Both the position numbers and the translations under genes were made by a program. Below, in pieces: positions 16,198-25,539 of a DNA stretch of 64,000 nt; positions within the stretch are counted from its first letter, which is position 1; each line of letters begins with the position of its first letter. Location: positions 1 through 64,000 of the forward strand of contig NZ_JADNRQ010000007.1 of the NCBI RefSeq assembly GCF_015594625.1, given 5' to 3'. The notes beneath the pieces were generated by a model. It had not been told where the DNA came from. It searched no databases and was given only the letters and a program-made list of their open reading frames with translations. Source of the DNA: Desulfallas sp. Bu1-1 (GTDB lineage: Bacteria > Bacillota > Desulfotomaculia > Desulfotomaculales > Desulfallaceae).

Positions 16198-17259
16198 ATG
16201 TACAAGGATATAGATATAGATGAGCTATTGAGCAGGATGGCCGGCATTCCCCTGATTGACCTTCGCTCGCCGGGGGAATATCGCGAAGTGACGATACCCG
16301 GCGCCTGCAATATACCTTTGTTGGACAATATTGAGCGGGCGCTGGTGGGGACGGTGCATAAAAACGAGGGGCCGGAAAGAGCCAGAAAAATGGCCATGGA
16401 AATACTGGCTCCCAAGTTGCCTTCATTTGTCTACGCTTTCAAGAAATTGGCCCCTAAAAAGGAAGTGATTATTTTTTGCTGGCGCGGCGGTGATCGCAGC
16501 CACTTTGCCGGCTGCATCCTCGACGCCATGGGCTATAAAGTATACAGGTTGCTGGGCGGTTTTAAGGCTTACAGGCGCTACGTTTTACAATACCTGGACA
16601 GGGAATTACTGCCGCTCCGGGCTGTGGTGGTCCACGGGTTGACGGGTGTGGGTAAAACCGATGTGTTGCTGGAACTGCAAAAAAGGGGTTATCCCGTTTT
16701 GGACCTGGAGGGCCTGGCCAGGCACAGGGGTTCCGTGTTCGGTAAGATCGGACAACCCCCGTCCCCTGGCCAAAAGATGTTTGAATCACTTATTGCAGCT
16801 GAATTACAGAAAGCGGAAAGTTACGGCATCTTCATCGTGGAGTGTGAAAGCAGAAGGCTTGGCAACTTGTACGTGCCCGGTTCGGTGATGAATACTATGC
16901 AAAGGGGGTACAGGATTCTACTTTACGCTTCCGTTAAGACGAGGATTAAACGCATCTTAAGGGATTATGCGCCTGGAGGGAATGATAACCTGGCCGCCTT
17001 GCAGGAGGCCGTGAGCCGTTTAGCCAAGTATCTTGGAAAAAGCAAAGTGGCCGAATTGAACGATTGGCTTTCCCGTGGAAATATTTCCGGCGTAATTGGG
17101 TTTTTGTTATTGCAGTATTACGACCCGCTGTACAAGTACCCGGACGGGCCAAGCGACAAATACGACTTGTCGGTAAATACCGACAATTTGGAGCGGGCCG
17201 TGCAAAAAATCGAAACTTTTATCGGGGGGTTGGCTGAATTTAAGGATCCGCGGAGGTGA
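16198..17259 (+). CDS. mnmH: tRNA 2-selenouridine synthase
   Basis: 353 residues. It replaces sulfur of 2-thiouridine at the tRNA wobble base with selenium from selenophosphate, through a geranylated intermediate. The N-terminal rhodanese domain has the catalytic Cys in FCWRGGDRS (family form C-x-RGG-x-RS). The C-terminal half is a P-loop domain with HGLTGVGKT. ATG 16198 follows GGAGG by six bases. The gene implies selenophosphate synthesis elsewhere in the genome, in keeping with selenium use by many anaerobic Peptococcaceae. It is 6 bases from the rodZ-like gene, so the two are probably co-transcribed. Confidence 0.92.
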   Translation: MYKDIDIDELLSRMAGIPLIDLRSPGEYREVTIPGACNIPLLDNIERALVGTVHKNEGPERARKMAMEILAPKLPSFVYAFKKLAPKKEVIIFCWRGGDRSHFAGCILDAMGYKVYRLLGGFKAYRRYVLQYLDRELLPLRAVVVHGLTGVGKTDVLLELQKRGYPVLDLEGLARHRGSVFGKIGQPPSPGQKMFESLIAAELQKAESYGIFIVECESRRLGNLYVPGSVMNTMQRGYRILLYASVKTRIKRILRDYAPGGNDNLAALQEAVSRLAKYLGKSKVAELNDWLSRGNISGVIGFLLLQYYDPLYKYPDGPSDKYDLSVNTDNLERAVQKIETFIGGLAEFKDPRR

Positions 17260-17265
17260 TAATCC

Positions 17266-18048
17266 GTGTCTATCGGTGAAGCGCTCAGGCAGGCCAGGGA
17301 ACAGATGGGGGTTTCTCCGGAAGAAGTGGAAAACCGCACAAAAATTCGCCGGAAATATATCATCGCGATGGAAAATGATGATTTTGAGGTATTGCCTGGT
17401 GGGGTTTATGTCAGGGGTTTTTTACGCAATTACGCCAGGTTTTTAAATATAGACGGGGAAGCCCTGGTCAGGCAGTATGATGAGCTCTACCGGCAACATG
17501 ACGAGACTGAACAGGTACCGGACAAGGGTCCGGCCGGAGCTGAAAGGAAAAATCTACCCAACCGGCGTTCGCTGGCTTTTATCGCCGTCGCGCTGCTGGT
17601 TTTGGGTTTGGTTTACTGGACGGGCGTGTTTAATATAAACCCGCAGGGGAAAATTTCCGGAAACATGGATAAACAAATGTCTTCCGGTGATAAACCGGGA
17701 GCCGGCCCGGGCGGGCAAAATAAAAAAAGCGGCGTATCCGGCCCGGCGGAGCAAAGTAATGAGAACAACAAGACTCAGGGCATGGACGTGGTATTAAAGG
17801 TTATAAATAAGGAATGCTGGATGCGTGTCGTAGTTGATGAAAAAGATGTTGTGTTTGAGGGAACGGTAGGTCCAGGAAATACCAAGGTATTTCGTGGAAA
17901 CGAGAGTATCCAGGTAAGGCTGGGAGATGCAGGTGCGGTCAGGGTCATTGTTAACGGAGAGGATTACGGTTTTCTCGGCGCGCCCGGGAATGTTGTGGAC
18001 AGGGTATTCAGGGTGGGAACAAATCAAGAAGAGTCAGCCGGGGGTTGA
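17266..18048 (+). CDS. RodZ-like membrane protein: N-terminal HTH, one TM, C-terminal DUF4115
   Basis: 260 residues. The N-terminal HTH (IGEALRQAREQMGVSPEEVE, then RKYIIAMENDDFEVLPGG) belongs to the group found in RodZ, which links MreB filaments to the membrane. One membrane helix (LAFIAVALLVLGLVYW) lies near residues 104-120, followed by a Gly/Ser/Asn-rich linker and an extracellular beta domain from about residue 170 (DVVLKVINKECWMRVVVDEK). GTG 17266 is preceded by GGAGGTGAT. The gene is near pgsA, as is common in Firmicutes. It could equally be called a YmfM-type protein. Confidence 0.85.
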   Translation: MSIGEALRQAREQMGVSPEEVENRTKIRRKYIIAMENDDFEVLPGGVYVRGFLRNYARFLNIDGEALVRQYDELYRQHDETEQVPDKGPAGAERKNLPNRRSLAFIAVALLVLGLVYWTGVFNINPQGKISGNMDKQMSSGDKPGAGPGGQNKKSGVSGPAEQSNENNKTQGMDVVLKVINKECWMRVVVDEKDVVFEGTVGPGNTKVFRGNESIQVRLGDAGAVRVIVNGEDYGFLGAPGNVVDRVFRVGTNQEESAGG

Positions 18049-18066
18049 CGCGACCCCCGGCTTTTT
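18037..18066 (+). terminator. Terminator overlapping the end of the rodZ-like gene
   Basis: GCCGGGGGT, loop TGACGCG containing the stop codon, ACCCCCGGC, then TTTTT. The last codons form the left arm. Confidence 0.85.
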
Positions 18067-18117
18067 AGCGCGCAGCAGCGCCCGTGATAACCACCGGCCC
18101 TACCGGCCAACTATTTT

Positions 18118-18147
18118 TTGACACCGGCACTTTTGTTGCATTATACT
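18118..18147 (+). promoter_or_regulatory. Sigma-A-type promoter of rimO-pgsA
   Basis: TTGACA at 18118-18123, an 18-base spacer, TATACT at 18142-18147. It follows the terminator and precedes ATG 18177. Confidence 0.75.
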
Positions 18148-18176
18148 TGTATGAAGACGTTGGAAAGGTGTTACTG

Positions 18177-19508
18177 ATGTTAACCAAAATCGGATTTATT
18201 AGCCTTGGGTGCGACAAAAACAGGGTTGATTCGGAAGTTATGCTGGGTTACCTGCGGCAGGCGGGTTACCATTTAACCGGCGATTTACGCGAAGCGGAAA
18301 TTATTGTGATTAATACCTGCGGTTTTATTAACGCGGCCAAGGAAGAGTCCATAGCCTCCATTCTGGAGGCGGCGCGTTATAAAGCAGATGGCAACTGTCG
18401 CCATCTGCTGGTGGCGGGCTGTCTGGCCCAGCGGTACGGCAATGAACTGTTGACAGAGATGCCGGAAATCGACGGGGTCATGGGTACCGGGTCCGTACCG
18501 GAGATTGTCTCCGTTCTGAAAAAAATGCAAACTGGTGACAGGGTTGCGGAAATCAACGGCCCCGGCTATGTCCATTCGTGGTGGGTGCCCCGTTTGTTGA
18601 CCACGCCCGGCCATACGGCTTACTTGAAAATTGCCGAAGGTTGCGATAATTGCTGCTCTTATTGCGCTATCCCGGCCATCAGGGGCTCTTACCGAAGCAG
18701 GTCGATGGGGGATATCCTGGCGGAAGCGGACAACCTGTGTTCCCGGGGAGTAAAAGAGCTGATTATCGTGGCCCAGGATACGACCCGGTATGGATTGGAT
18801 CTTTACGGAAGGCTTGCCCTGGCGGATTTGCTCCGGGAGCTTGTTGCGATGGAGAAGTGCCGCTGGATCAGGTTGATGTACTGTTATCCCGCTTCCGTGA
18901 CCAATGAATTAATTCAGGTAATGGCGTCCTATCCCAAAATTTGCCGGTACATGGATTTGCCTCTGCAGCATATCAGCCCGCGCCTGTTGCGATTAATGAA
19001 CAGGCGGGGAAGCAGGGAAAAAATAGTCAACTTAATTAAAAGAATGCGTCAAGCCGTACCCGGCCTGGCATTGAGGACCACGTTCATCGTTGGTTTTCCC
19101 GGTGAAACCGAAGCGGAATTTCAAGAGCTGCTCAATTTTATGGAGCAGGTTCAATTTGAACGGGCCGGTGTTTTCGGTTTCTCGCCGGAGGAGGGTACGG
19201 CGGCGGTGGCTTTGCCCGGCAGGGTGAGTGACGATGTGATCGCGGAAAGAGTGGAAAGGGCCATGCTCCTGCAGCAGCGGATTTCGCTGGCCCATAACAG
19301 GAATTTGGTTGGCCGGGAATTGACGGTGCTGGTGGAAGGCTGGGACGCGGAAGTAAAAATGTACTGGGGACGTACCGAAGCGGATGCGCCGGATGTAGAT
19401 GGTAAAGTTTATTTTGCCGCGGAGGAAGAAGTTCGGGAAGGCGATTTTGTCCAAGTGCGCATTTTGGATGCAGCAGAATATGATTTGTCGGGAGTATATT
19501 TAAAATGA
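18177..19508 (+). CDS. rimO: Ribosomal protein uS12 methylthiotransferase RimO
   Basis: 443 residues. A radical-SAM enzyme that adds a methylthio group to a conserved Asp of ribosomal protein S12. The N-terminal MTTase domain has its cluster Cys in SLGCDKNRVDSE, INTCGFI and LLVAGCLAQRYG; the radical-SAM cluster is CDNCCSYC (C-x3-C-x2-C) in AEGCDNCCSYCAIPAIRG, typical of RimO rather than MiaB. A TRAM domain ends the protein. ATG 18177 has AAAGGTG upstream and begins at the conserved MLTKIGFISLGC. The stop overlaps the pgsA start (ATGA). Confidence 0.95.
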   Translation: MLTKIGFISLGCDKNRVDSEVMLGYLRQAGYHLTGDLREAEIIVINTCGFINAAKEESIASILEAARYKADGNCRHLLVAGCLAQRYGNELLTEMPEIDGVMGTGSVPEIVSVLKKMQTGDRVAEINGPGYVHSWWVPRLLTTPGHTAYLKIAEGCDNCCSYCAIPAIRGSYRSRSMGDILAEADNLCSRGVKELIIVAQDTTRYGLDLYGRLALADLLRELVAMEKCRWIRLMYCYPASVTNELIQVMASYPKICRYMDLPLQHISPRLLRLMNRRGSREKIVNLIKRMRQAVPGLALRTTFIVGFPGETEAEFQELLNFMEQVQFERAGVFGFSPEEGTAAVALPGRVSDDVIAERVERAMLLQQRISLAHNRNLVGRELTVLVEGWDAEVKMYWGRTEADAPDVDGKVYFAAEEEVREGDFVQVRILDAAEYDLSGVYLK

Positions 19509-20050
19509 ACCTGCCCAATCGGCTAACCTTGCTAAGGATATTAATGGTGCCGGTGTTTTTGGCGATTCTTTCCCTGCGCCTGCCGCTGGGCGATTATATC
19601 GCTGCAGGTGTTTTTGTGCTGGCTGCCTGTACGGACGGACTAGATGGTTATATGGCTCGTAAAAAAAAGCAAATTACCAGGCTGGGCAAGTTGCTGGACC
19701 CACTGGCCGATAAGTTGCTTATATCAGCCGCCCTGATCGCCCTGGTGGAATTGGACCGGTTATCCGGGTGGGTGGCCGTGGTGATTATCGGGCGTGAATT
19801 CGCCGTTACCGGTTTGAGATCCCTGGCCGTTACCGAAGGGGTGGTTATTGCGGCGAGCAAACTGGGCAAACTGAAAACAATTACACAAATTATCGCCATT
19901 GTGGCCATGTTTTTAAGGGATTTTCCTTTTAACCTCATTAACATACCGTTTGGTAATATTGCCATGGCCGTGGCGGTTATATTTACCATCTGGTCGGGGA
20001 TGGATTATTTTCAACAGGCAGGATTTCTCTTGAAGTCCAAAAAGGATTAG
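19505..20050 (+). CDS. pgsA: CDP-diacylglycerol-glycerol-3-phosphate 3-phosphatidyltransferase
   Basis: 181 residues, integral membrane enzyme making phosphatidylglycerol phosphate. The CDP-alcohol phosphotransferase motif is complete: DGLDGYMAR, then GKLLDPLADK (DG..AR....G...D...D). The N-terminal NLPNRLTLLRI is typical. It overlaps rimO by four bases and is thus translationally coupled. Confidence 0.95.
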   Translation: MNLPNRLTLLRILMVPVFLAILSLRLPLGDYIAAGVFVLAACTDGLDGYMARKKKQITRLGKLLDPLADKLLISAALIALVELDRLSGWVAVVIIGREFAVTGLRSLAVTEGVVIAASKLGKLKTITQIIAIVAMFLRDFPFNLINIPFGNIAMAVAVIFTIWSGMDYFQQAGFLLKSKKD

Positions 20051-20135
20051 AATAATCCCGGCACCCAGCTGCTATGCCGCGGCGGGTGTTTTTGTTTGAT
20101 GGTGATAATTCCCTGCTCTAACAACGTTTTTGTTA

Positions 20136-20144
20136 TGTTATAAT
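20136..20144 (+). promoter_or_regulatory. Extended -10 promoter before the membrane protein/FtsH-like pair
   Basis: TGTTATAAT at 20136-20144, identical to the uppP promoter core. It shows that the ATG at 20143 cannot be a start and supports ATG 20218. Confidence 0.6.
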
Positions 20145-20217
20145 GTTTCGTTGTACGATAGCGGCTTCGCTATGCCGGATGTGTTTTTGGGGAGTGTCCT
20201 TGGGAAAGGATGGTAGA

Positions 20218-20772
20218 ATGAGGTGGCAGGGCATTAGAATTCATATCGTGGCAATCTCTTTATTGATCGGGCTGGCCGCGTTTCTGGGGGCGCAATGGCT
20301 GTATAACAGTTTAAATTTCCAAAAGCCCCTGCGAGAATTGCTAAGCCAGCATAAACTTGTGGCTGCTTATCAAATTGAAGATGCCGGCGATACTTATAAA
20401 ATAACCATCACCTTGCGTGAAACCGGTAACCTGATGGAAACTTACAACCTGATTTACGGCGAAATTGAGCAAGTTATGGGCAACCGGCCATTTGAGATTC
20501 AACTGGTTGACCACCGGAATGACCGGCTAAACAGCATCTTCGAGCAGGGGCAGTTTGCCATCCATGAAGCCTTGGTAGTGGGCAACTTTACTAAAATGGC
20601 GGACGCGTTAAATGGTTATGCCCGCAAGGCCGGGGTGGAATCCAGGGTTTATATTGACGATTACAACATTTACTGGCAGATGCGGGATGGTTCGTATTAT
20701 TTATACGACGTAGTGCCGAGGAAAGAATATGCCGGAACCACTCCGGTTGGTGTCGCGTTGGATAGGAGGTGA
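20218..20772 (+). CDS. Single-span membrane protein of unknown function upstream of the FtsH-like gene
   Basis: 184 residues. One N-terminal membrane helix (IVAISLLIGLAAFLGAQWLY, residues about 11-30) is followed by an extracytoplasmic domain of mixed alpha/beta type with repeated Asn and Tyr. I recognise no family with confidence. It lies 4 bases before an FtsH-like protease that is about 100-150 residues shorter than normal and lacks the usual extracytoplasmic N-terminal domain, so this protein may supply that part as a partner. GGAAAGG precedes ATG 20218. Confidence 0.65.
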   Translation: MRWQGIRIHIVAISLLIGLAAFLGAQWLYNSLNFQKPLRELLSQHKLVAAYQIEDAGDTYKITITLRETGNLMETYNLIYGEIEQVMGNRPFEIQLVDHRNDRLNSIFEQGQFAIHEALVVGNFTKMADALNGYARKAGVESRVYIDDYNIYWQMRDGSYYLYDVVPRKEYAGTTPVGVALDRR

Positions 20773-20776
20773 AGCG

Positions 20777-22279
20777 GTGCTCAAGGAAATCAGTTTGGGG
20801 ATCGGCCTGGCCGCGGTAATTTTTCTGGCCGTTTCGGGTTATGACGTGATTCCCATCATATTTATGGGTTTGGCGGCCGGGGCGCTTTTTTTCATTACCC
20901 GCTCCCGGGGCATGATCGGTAAAACCTTCAGCGCCGCTCCGCCCGCCCGGGCGACAAAAGTGGAATTTAGTGATATTGGCGGACAGGCCACCGCCATCAA
21001 TGAACTGAAAGAGGCACTGGATTTTATTAAAAACCATGATCAAATCATTAAAATGGGCATCAGGCCGATCAAGGGCATTTTGCTGACCGGCCCGCCCGGA
21101 ACCGGGAAAACGTTAATGGCCAAAGCGGCGGCCGGCTACACGGAATCCGTTTTCATCGCCTGCAGCGGTTCGGAATTTATCGAGCTTTACGCCGGCGTAG
21201 GCGCGCAGCGGGTGCGGCAGCTGTTTCAAACGGCACGGGACAGCGCAATAAAACAAAAAAAGGACAGCGCCATCATTTTCATCGATGAGATTGATATTTT
21301 AGGCAGTAAAAGGGGACAAAACGCCAGTCACCACGAATATGACCAGACGCTGAACCAGTTGCTGGTGGAAATGGACGGGCTTAAGGTGAACGACAGGGTG
21401 CGGGTACTGGTAATGGCCGCCACCAACCGGGTGGATATGCTGGACCCTGCGCTGCTACGTCCGGGGCGTTTTGACCGCCAGGTCAAGGTGGACCTTGCCG
21501 ATAAAGCCGGCCGGCTGGAGATCCTGAAACTCCATTGTCGCAACAAGCCGCTGGCCGCGGATGTTGACCTGGAGGAAATAGCCAAACAGACTTTCGGATT
21601 CAGCGGAGCGCATTTGGAGAGCCTGGCCAACGAAGGGGCCATTTTGGCCATGCGTGAAGGTTGTACGGAGATAAGCAACAGGCACCTGCTTGAAGCCATT
21701 GACAAAGTGATGATGGGTGAAAAGCTGGACCGGCGACCGGCAAGGAAAGAACTTGAACGGGTGGCCGTTCACGAGGTGGGGCACGCGTTGCTCAGTGAAA
21801 AAGTGCGGCCTGGTTCGGTTTCCATGCTCACGATTATGCCGCGTGGGCAGGCGTTGGGTTATATGCGGCAGGTGCCGGAAAATGACACGTATCTCCATAC
21901 CAGGGGGTATCTGGAAAACCAGATTCAGGTTCTACTGGCCGGCTCAATCGCCGAGGAAGTGGTGCTGGGTGACCGGAGCACCGGCGCGGGCAATGACTTT
22001 GAGCAGGCCGTAAAAACGGCCGGGCAAATCATTCGCTCCGGCATGTCCGAACTGGGTGTTGTCGACCCGGATATTTTACCCGCGGACCTGCGTTACCGGG
22101 TAATTAGCGGCATTATTAAGACCCAGGAGCAAAAAGTAAAAGAATTTTTACTTAAAATGAAGGATGCCATCGGACAAATTGTGCATGTTTTGCTGGTGGA
22201 AGAAAAAATAACCGGCGAATATTTCAGGACGATCACAAAAAAGTTTTTACTCGTTCAACAAGGTCATACGGATCAATAA
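20777..22279 (+). CDS. Short FtsH-like AAA zinc metalloprotease
   Basis: 500 residues against 600-650 for FtsH. Two hydrophobic segments lie almost back to back in the first 45 residues, so the extracytoplasmic loop domain is missing. The AAA module has Walker A GPPGTGKT (105-112), Walker [13 protein letters not shown], and the second region of homology [12 protein letters not shown]; the zinc site is HEVGH (332-336; FtsH has HEAGH) with the downstream acidic ligand in [11 protein letters not shown]. It should be an ATP-driven membrane-bound protease. GTG 20777 follows AGGAGGTGA. In this group of bacteria a second, full-length ftsH normally lies beside hpt/tilS; this copy is a divergent paralogue. 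Confidence 0.9.
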   Translation: MLKEISLGIGLAAVIFLAVSGYDVIPIIFMGLAAGALFFITRSRGMIGKTFSAAPPARATKVEFSDIGGQATAINELKEALDFIKNHDQIIKMGIRPIKGILLTGPPGTGKTLMAKAAAGYTESVFIACSGSEFIELYAGVGAQRVRQLFQTARDSAIKQKKDSAIIFIDEIDILGSKRGQNASHHEYDQTLNQLLVEMDGLKVNDRVRVLVMAATNRVDMLDPALLRPGRFDRQVKVDLADKAGRLEILKLHCRNKPLAADVDLEEIAKQTFGFSGAHLESLANEGAILAMREGCTEISNRHLLEAIDKVMMGEKLDRRPARKELERVAVHEVGHALLSEKVRPGSVSMLTIMPRGQALGYMRQVPENDTYLHTRGYLENQIQVLLAGSIAEEVVLGDRSTGAGNDFEQAVKTAGQIIRSGMSELGVVDPDILPADLRYRVISGIIKTQEQKVKEFLLKMKDAIGQIVHVLLVEEKITGEYFRTITKKFLLVQQGHTDQ

Positions 22280-22306
22280 AGGTCGCACGAACAGTTGCGG
22301 CCTTTT
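22278..22306 (+). terminator. Terminator of the FtsH-like gene
   Basis: AAAGGTCGCA and TTGCGGCCTTT pair around CGAACAG, followed by TTATT. The left arm begins at the stop codon. Confidence 0.75.
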
Positions 22307-22330
22307 TATTATTACTCTAGAAAAGTAGCT

Positions 22331-22402
22331 ATGGTCATATTTATGTGCGTGGCAAAGGAAAAACCGAAAGGAGCTAAGGGAACTGAATTAAACGCGCCTT
22401 TC
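22331..22402. repeat. Conserved hairpin repeat, copy 1
   Basis: GAAAGG (22366-22371) and CCTTTC (22397-22402) enclose a loop with AAGGGAACTGAATTAAACGC; CATATTTATG lies upstream. Copy 2 at 32852-32934 shares ACCGAAAGG, TAA-GGGAACTGA and GCGCCTTTC in the same order. It lies between the FtsH-like gene and cinA. Confidence 0.55.
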
Positions 22403-22496
22403 ATGCTTAAAAAATTTATCACCGGGTTGCGTCTGGCATAAGCAGGGAATATTTCCGGCCGAACCGAATAATCACTATAAACGAGGTGAGCAAACA

Positions 22497-23735
22497 TTGC
22501 AGGCAGAAATAATTTTTACCGGAAATAAGCTTTTACTGGGTGAAATTTTAAATACAAATGCGCAATACCTGGGGCGGGAATTGTTCGAACTGGGCATCGA
22601 GGTGCTGCTGCACACGACTGTGGGTGATAACCGGACAATGTTGCAATCGGTATTGCATAATTCATTTTCCCGCGTTGACCTGCTAATCATTACCGGCGGC
22701 CTGGGACCGGCCGCGGACGACTTGATCAAGGAAACCGTAGCGGATTTTTGGGGTTTGGATATGGTGCTTGACGAGCAAACCCTGCGGCGCATCGAAAAAA
22801 TTTTGGCGGAACGCGGTGTCACCCTGACAGAAAACTTAAGAAAACAGGCTTTAATTCCCCGCGGGGCGCTGGTTTTGTCCAACCCCGCCGGTATAGCCCC
22901 CGGATTGCTGATTCGAAAAGAGGATAAAACCGTAATCCTACTGCCGGGATCGCCTGGGGAATTACGGGCGGTTTTCGAGGGCTCAGCTAAAAAACACCTC
23001 GAAGCCGTTGCAGGCGGGGGTATAATTATGCACAGCAAAGTATTTAAAGTGACCGGTATTTCTGAATCACAGGTACAGAAAAAGTTAAACGGTGGTAATT
23101 CATGGGACAATCCCAGCATATCCTATGTGGCCATCCCGGGTGAAGTGCACGTGCGGATCACTGCCAGGGCGGATTCCGAACGGAAGGCCCGGGAATTATT
23201 GAATCAACATTCTGTGTTGGTCGAGGACAAGCTGGAGGATTATATTTTCGGCAGGGACAACGAGGTGCTCGAAGAAGTAGTAGGCCGGCTACTGGTGGAA
23301 CGTGGCATGACCGTATCTCTGGCCGAATCGTGCACCGGGGGGCAGGTGATGAAACGGCTGTCGGATATTGCGGGCAGTTCCAGGTACCTGCTGGGCGGGG
23401 TTGTGGCCTACAGTAACGAAGTCAAAATTAGTTTGCTGGGTGTGCCGCGGGAAACCATCAACCGGTACGGCGCGGTAAGTGAGCAGACCGCGAGGTCAAT
23501 GGCCGAGGGCGTCCGGAAATTAACCGGCTCATCCCTGGGCATTGGTATTACCGGCATTGCCGGCCCGGATGGAGGTACGCCGGAAAAACCCGTGGGCCTG
23601 GTTTATATTGCTCTGGCGGACAAGGACAATGTGTTTTGCCGGGGGTACCGTTTCCCCGGGCAACGCCGGGGAGTGCGCTCAGGGGCTGCCAATGCCTCTT
23701 TGAATATGCTTCGCCGGTACGTACTTGGCATTTAA
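22497..23735 (+). CDS. cinA: CinA family protein (nicotinamide-nucleotide amidase/ADP-ribose pyrophosphatase)
   Basis: 412 residues, full length. The N-terminal MoCF/COG1058 domain (IIFTGNKLLLGEILNTNAQY, TGGLGPAADDLIKETVA) carries pyrophosphatase activity in known members; the usual GTELL is GNKLL here. The C-terminal PncC domain (SLAESCTGGQVMKRL, ITGIAGPDGGTPEKPVG) deamidates nicotinamide mononucleotide. TTG 22497 is preceded by GAGGTGAG. Location directly before recA matches the competence-linked cinA-recA order of many Firmicutes. Confidence 0.93.
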   Translation: MQAEIIFTGNKLLLGEILNTNAQYLGRELFELGIEVLLHTTVGDNRTMLQSVLHNSFSRVDLLIITGGLGPAADDLIKETVADFWGLDMVLDEQTLRRIEKILAERGVTLTENLRKQALIPRGALVLSNPAGIAPGLLIRKEDKTVILLPGSPGELRAVFEGSAKKHLEAVAGGGIIMHSKVFKVTGISESQVQKKLNGGNSWDNPSISYVAIPGEVHVRITARADSERKARELLNQHSVLVEDKLEDYIFGRDNEVLEEVVGRLLVERGMTVSLAESCTGGQVMKRLSDIAGSSRYLLGGVVAYSNEVKISLLGVPRETINRYGAVSEQTARSMAEGVRKLTGSSLGIGITGIAGPDGGTPEKPVGLVYIALADKDNVFCRGYRFPGQRRGVRSGAANASLNMLRRYVLGI

Positions 23736-23750
23736 ATGTAAAAATGGTTA

Positions 23751-23779
23751 TTGACATAACCAGATAAAGCTTATACAAT
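23751..23779 (+). promoter_or_regulatory. recA promoter
   Basis: TTGACA 23751-23756, 17-base spacer, TACAAT 23774-23779. Confidence 0.8.
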
Positions 23780-23784
23780 TGTAT

Positions 23785-23798
23785 CGAACATATGTTTT
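23785..23798. promoter_or_regulatory. LexA (DinR-type) SOS box of recA
   Basis: CGAACATATGTTTT fits the Gram-positive LexA site CGAAC-N4-GTTYG at all but the last positions, and sits just after the recA -10 box where repressor would block transcription start. Confidence 0.85.
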
Positions 23799-23820
23799 AC
23801 GAAAGGAGGATTTTGATAAA

Positions 23821-24858
23821 TTGATTGAAAAGCAGAAAGCATTGGAGAATGCCCTTTTACATATTGAAAGGCAATTTGGAAAAGGCTCCATAATGAAGCT
23901 GGGCGAGTCATCAGCCAAAATAAACGTGGAAGTTATTCCCACGGGGGCCCTGTCCCTGGATATGGCGCTCGGCGTGGGCGGTTTACCCCGGGGTAGAGTA
24001 GTGGAAATATTCGGCCCCGAGTCCTCCGGAAAGACCACGGTGGCTCTGCATGTAATCGCCCAGGCGCAAAAGGCCGGCGGTACGGCGGCGTTTATTGACG
24101 CCGAACACGCGCTTGATGCCAACTATGCTGCGAGGATCGGCGTCGATATCGAAAATCTTTATGTATCGCAGCCCGATACGGGGGAACAAGCGTTGGAGAT
24201 CGCGGAATACCTGGTGCGCAGCGGCGCTATTGATGTAATTGTTATTGACAGCGTCGCTGCGCTGGTACCCCGGGCGGAAATTGAGGGCGAAATGGGTGAT
24301 TCCCATGTGGGGTTGCAGGCGCGCCTGATGTCCCAGGCACTCCGCAAACTAACCGGGGTGATCAGCAAGTCCCGTTGCACGGCCATATTTATTAACCAAC
24401 TGCGCGAAAAGGTGGGGGTAATGTTCGGCAACCCGGAAACCACTCCCGGTGGAAGGGCGCTTAAATTTTATTCCTCCGTGCGCCTGGAAGTGCGTAAAAT
24501 CGAAAGTCTGAAACAGGGCACCGACGTAATCGGCAACCGAACCCGGGTTAAAGTGGTCAAAAACAAAGTGGCGCCACCGTTTAAACAGGCCGATTTTGAT
24601 ATTATGTATGGCACCGGTATATCGCGGGAGGGCTGCATCTTGGACGTGGCCGTGGACTTGGGTATAATTAATAAAAGTGGGGCCTGGTACTCGTATCAAG
24701 AAGAGAGGCTGGGCCAGGGCAGGGAAAACGTAAAGGAACTGCTGAAGGAACGGCCCGAATTGGTGGATGAGCTGGAAGCGGCGGTGCGCCGGCAGGTGGG
24801 ATTGCCGGTTTTGTCCGGTAAACAGGCCGAACTTTCCGCCGCACAGGTTGCCGAGTAG
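23821..24858 (+). CDS. recA: Recombinase RecA
   Basis: 345 residues. RecA forms filaments on single-stranded DNA, drives strand exchange and triggers LexA self-cleavage. Walker [10 protein letters not shown] is at 65-73, Walker [13 protein letters not shown], and the conserved [20 protein letters not shown] is intact. TTG 23821 is chosen: AAGGAGG lies 11 bases upstream, and [20 protein letters not shown] aligns with the usual RecA N-terminus. The C-terminal tail is not as acidic as in enterobacteria. recX follows directly. Confidence 0.97.
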   Translation: MIEKQKALENALLHIERQFGKGSIMKLGESSAKINVEVIPTGALSLDMALGVGGLPRGRVVEIFGPESSGKTTVALHVIAQAQKAGGTAAFIDAEHALDANYAARIGVDIENLYVSQPDTGEQALEIAEYLVRSGAIDVIVIDSVAALVPRAEIEGEMGDSHVGLQARLMSQALRKLTGVISKSRCTAIFINQLREKVGVMFGNPETTPGGRALKFYSSVRLEVRKIESLKQGTDVIGNRTRVKVVKNKVAPPFKQADFDIMYGTGISREGCILDVAVDLGIINKSGAWYSYQEERLGQGRENVKELLKERPELVDELEAAVRRQVGLPVLSGKQAELSAAQVAE

Positions 24859-24871
24859 GCTATTGGCCGGT

Positions 24872-25333
24872 ATGAGTGCGCAAGATTTAAGAAAAGCCAG
24901 GGAAAAATGCTACCGGTTGCTAGCCGCACGTTCCCGCACGGAACAGGAATTAAGGCACAGGCTTGCGGATGCGGGGTTTGCTGGCGATGTTACGGATGAA
25001 ATTATCCTGGAGTTAAAACATAAGAACTTATTGAACGACGAAGCCTATGCCGGAAACTGGGTCAGGTGGAGGCTTACCGTTAAGCCCGTGGGCCGGGAAT
25101 ATTTACGGAAAGAATTAAAGTATAAGGGTATCGGCAGTGAAATCATTGACAGTGTATTAATTGATTATGATCATGAACGGGAACTGCAAAACGCACTGAC
25201 ACTGGCCCGGCAAAGACTGGAGCGGGAGCGGGGAATTACTTGGCGCCGGCTGGCCGCTTTCCTGCACCGGCGGGGGTTTTCGACGGAAATAGTGGCCGCC
25301 GTTTATCGCTTGCTGGTGGAGGTGGAACGGTAG
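24872..25333 (+). CDS. recX: RecX regulatory protein
   Basis: 153 residues made of three-helix repeats, as in RecX, which binds the RecA filament groove and inhibits it. Family features are the openings LLAARSRTEQELRHRL and LKHKNLLNDEAYAGNWVRWR. The start is ATG 24872, 13 bases after recA; TTG 24863 is an alternative and neither has a strong ribosome site, consistent with translational coupling to recA. Confidence 0.88.
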   Translation: MSAQDLRKAREKCYRLLAARSRTEQELRHRLADAGFAGDVTDEIILELKHKNLLNDEAYAGNWVRWRLTVKPVGREYLRKELKYKGIGSEIIDSVLIDYDHERELQNALTLARQRLERERGITWRRLAAFLHRRGFSTEIVAAVYRLLVEVER

Positions 25334-25344
25334 GATGATTTGTC

Positions 25345-25373
25345 TTGACACGATATTCGAAAAAAAGTACAAT
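25345..25373 (+). promoter_or_regulatory. Strong promoter with no gene directly downstream
   Basis: TTGACA 25345-25350, exact 17-base spacer, TACAAT 25368-25373. It points into the 25,374-25,812 gene-free stretch, which holds the IS-type RNA-like element and a terminator, so it may transcribe a non-coding RNA or the rny leader. Confidence 0.6.
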
Positions 25374-25539
25374 TAAATTTGGGAGAAAGTAGAATTGGAT
25401 TATCCGGCCTTCGGGTTTCATATATATTTTTTCCACAACTATATATGACTATATATGAATCAAGCTGATAATGGTAACGCCGGCCTGCTTTGTTTGGTTG
25501 ACATAATATCAGCGTAACCGGAGTATGTTGCTTTTTAAT

